A stretch of DNA of 33,085 nucleotides from Lachnospiraceae bacterium (lineage in GTDB: Bacteria; Bacillota_A; Clostridia; Lachnospirales; Lachnospiraceae), in assembly GCA_024691045.1 (NCBI GenBank), contig JAILOC010000157.1, forward strand, positions 1-33,085, written 5' to 3'. This document shows positions 31,704 through 33,085 of this stretch, piece after piece (position 1 is the stretch's first letter; every line of letters starts with the position of its first letter). The translations under genes were made by a program, and so were the position numbers. Under the pieces are notes generated by a model. It did no database searches. It saw only the letters and a list, made by a program, of their open reading frames with translations, and was not told the DNA's origin.

Positions 31704-33085
31704 ATGTTCTGTATGAAATGTGGGTCACAGATGCCCGAAGGAACCAAATTCTGTATAAACTGCGGAACACCCATGGCGACGGAAGCTCCCGTGCAGTCAG
31801 TGCCCCAAACTCAGGCACCCGTACAGCCTCAACCTGCAGCACCTGTTCAGAACGCTGTTCCCGTACAGCCTCAGGTACAGGCCCCTGTACAGCCTGAAGC
31901 ACCTGTTCAGAACGCAGCTCCTGTGCAGCCCCAGGCGCCCGCTACTCCGTATTTTCAGCCTGTTTATGATACGACTCCCGCTCCCATGCCGGTTATGCAG
32001 CCTGTGAATGAGGCTCCCGCCCGGAAAAAGAAGAAGGGTGGACTCATCGCTGTCGTCGTAGTCCTGATCCTTGCACTTCTCGGCGGAGGCGGATTCGGCG
32101 TATATAAGTATCTGTCCGGCAGAGAGCCCGAAGAACCCGTAGTCGACACCCCCGATCCTAAACCGACAGACGATCCCGAGCCCGAAGAGACTCAGGCAAA
32201 ACAGACTATCATGCTCTATATGATCGGTTCCGATCTTGAGAGTGAAGCCGGACTTGCTACCGCAGATCTTGTTGAGATAAGCAAGGTAAAGCTTACCGAT
32301 GACACCAATCTGGTTATCCAGACCGGCGGATGCACGGACTGGGATAATACTTTCTGTAAGGACAATACCGTTCAGAGATTCATTTATGAGAATGGAAAGT
32401 TCAAGGAGCTCGATGACCTCGGCAAGGTATCGATGGTTGAGCCGGAAACACTTACTGACTTTATCGAATTTGCCGCTGATGAATATCCCGCAGACGATTA
32501 TATCCTTATTCTCTGGGATCACGGCGGTGGAATCCCCATCGGATACGGATTTGACGAGCTGTATCCCAACGATACCCTTGCTGATTATCAGATAGGGAAT
32601 GCCATTGATGAGAGCGGTGTTCATTTTGACAGCATTATCTTTGATGCCTGCAATATGTGCTCACTTGAAGTCGGCCTGGCACTCAAGGACGGCGCCGATT
32701 ATCTGATCGGAGCCGAAAGCTATGTAAACGGCACCGGGCTTTCATATACCAACTGGATCAACCTTCTTGCCGACTCACCCGTTTCCGAAGGAGAATACAG
32801 GGAAATGGTAGTATCCGATTACATGGATTTCTGCCAGTCAAGAGGCATGGTCGCTTCAATGTCCGTTATCTCCCTCAGTCATATTGAAGGAGTTTACGAT
32901 GCATACAACGAGTACATCGGACTTCTTAAGAGTGATCTTGAAAGCAAACAGTATGCGGGGATCACGACCGCAAGAGACAACTGCGGAGTTTATATGGGTA
33001 CCGATTCGGTCGATCTCGTAACTCTTGCAAATAAGTATGAGAACACGGCATCAACAGCGCTTATCAATTCCGTTGTAAATGCGGT
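31704..33085 (+). CDS. Zinc-ribbon, membrane-tethered clostripain-type (C11) cysteine protease, 3' end outside window
   Basis: The frame runs from an ATG with CGGAGG eight bases upstream to the window edge (460 codons). The order is a zinc ribbon (Cys3-x2-Cys6, Cys17-x2-Cys20), a Pro/Val/Gln repeat linker (about 30-85), a basic stop (Arg-Lys-Lys-Lys-Lys) and one transmembrane helix (about 113-133). A Pro/Glu/Asp-rich spacer then leads to a C11 peptidase domain. The predicted catalytic pair is His273 in Leu-Trp-Asp-His-Gly-Gly-Gly and Cys316 in Asp-Ala-Cys-Asn-Met-Cys. C11 proteases cut after basic residues. This topology puts the ribbon inside and the protease outside the membrane. A dead protease used as a binding domain is possible but both catalytic residues are present. 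Confidence 0.85.
   Translation, partial: MFCMKCGSQMPEGTKFCINCGTPMATEAPVQSVPQTQAPVQPQPAAPVQNAVPVQPQVQAPVQPEAPVQNAAPVQPQAPATPYFQPVYDTTPAPMPVMQPVNEAPARKKKKGGLIAVVVVLILALLGGGGFGVYKYLSGREPEEPVVDTPDPKPTDDPEPEETQAKQTIMLYMIGSDLESEAGLATADLVEISKVKLTDDTNLVIQTGGCTDWDNTFCKDNTVQRFIYENGKFKELDDLGKVSMVEPETLTDFIEFAADEYPADDYILILWDHGGGIPIGYGFDELYPNDTLADYQIGNAIDESGVHFDSIIFDACNMCSLEVGLALKDGADYLIGAESYVNGTGLSYTNWINLLADSPVSEGEYREMVVSDYMDFCQSRGMVASMSVISLSHIEGVYDAYNEYIGLLKSDLESKQYAGITTARDNCGVYMGTDSVDLVTLANKYENTASTALINSVVNA
31815..31940 (+). repeat. 60-base tandem repeat within the C11 protease gene
   Basis: Two adjacent units with a 60-base period (20 residues) share an exact GCACCTGTTCAGAACGC at 31838-31854 and 31898-31914. 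They encode Ala-Pro-Val-Gln-Pro-Gln and Ala-Pro-Val-Gln-Asn-Ala units of the linker between zinc ribbon and membrane helix. Copy number may vary between strains. Confidence 0.7.

Overview
The window looks like a chromosomal segment of a fibre-degrading Lachnospiraceae-type bacterium (Bacillota, Clostridia) of roughly balanced GC. Three things point there: a SCIFF/ranthipeptide cassette next to secDF and recJ, the Gram-positive gene order priA-def-fmt-rsmB-rlmN-stp-prkC-rsgA, and a scattered set of xylan-processing enzymes. Species-level placement is not possible from reading alone. No rRNA, tRNA, CRISPR array, prophage or transposase gene was seen.

Layout. Positions 1-1079 (minus strand) hold a CE15-type glucuronoyl esterase cut by the left edge. 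Every other gene is on the plus strand. Positions 1280-2617 encode a CNNM/CorC-type membrane protein. Positions 2677-4445 hold the six-cysteine SCIFF peptide (scfA, 48 aa) and its radical-SAM/SPASM maturase (scfB), separated by an intrinsic terminator. A fused SecDF (4521-6788) and RecJ (6913-8673) follow. A 324-base intergenic region carries a two-sided terminator, a nested palindromic repeat and the priA promoter. Positions 8998-18981 are the priA-def-fmt-rsmB-rlmN / stp-prkC-rsgA block, which covers restart helicase, protein N-terminus processing, rRNA methylation, Ser/Thr signalling and ribosome assembly.

Only 27 bases after rsgA come a GH120 beta-xylosidase and a GH51 arabinofuranosidase (19009-22530). 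Next are a membrane GGDEF protein with a small cysteine-rich DUF6171-type protein (22662-24068). Then comes a probable cell-wall operon (24169-29019): alpha/beta hydrolase, membrane-anchored MurF-like ligase, two unrecognised membrane proteins and a D-Ala-D-Ala ligase. The window ends with a CE2-like acetyl esterase, a divergent phosphohexomutase, and an N-terminal piece of a membrane-tethered clostripain-type (C11) protease with a zinc ribbon.

How the genes fit together. Four predicted enzymes (CE15 esterase, GH120, GH51, CE2-like esterase) have no signal peptide. They match the bonds in decorated xylo-oligosaccharides: uronoyl ester, xylosidic, arabinosyl and acetyl. Cytoplasmic finishing of imported oligosaccharides is a reasonable inference.

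The most striking unexplained signal is a family of short palindromic intergenic repeats with the core AACCGTCCCCCTGTT. There are six copies at five gene junctions. Their arms differ between copies but stay complementary within each copy, and one copy appears to be nested inside another. A second pattern is that at least two genes have a -10 box so close to the start codon that their mRNAs may be leaderless.
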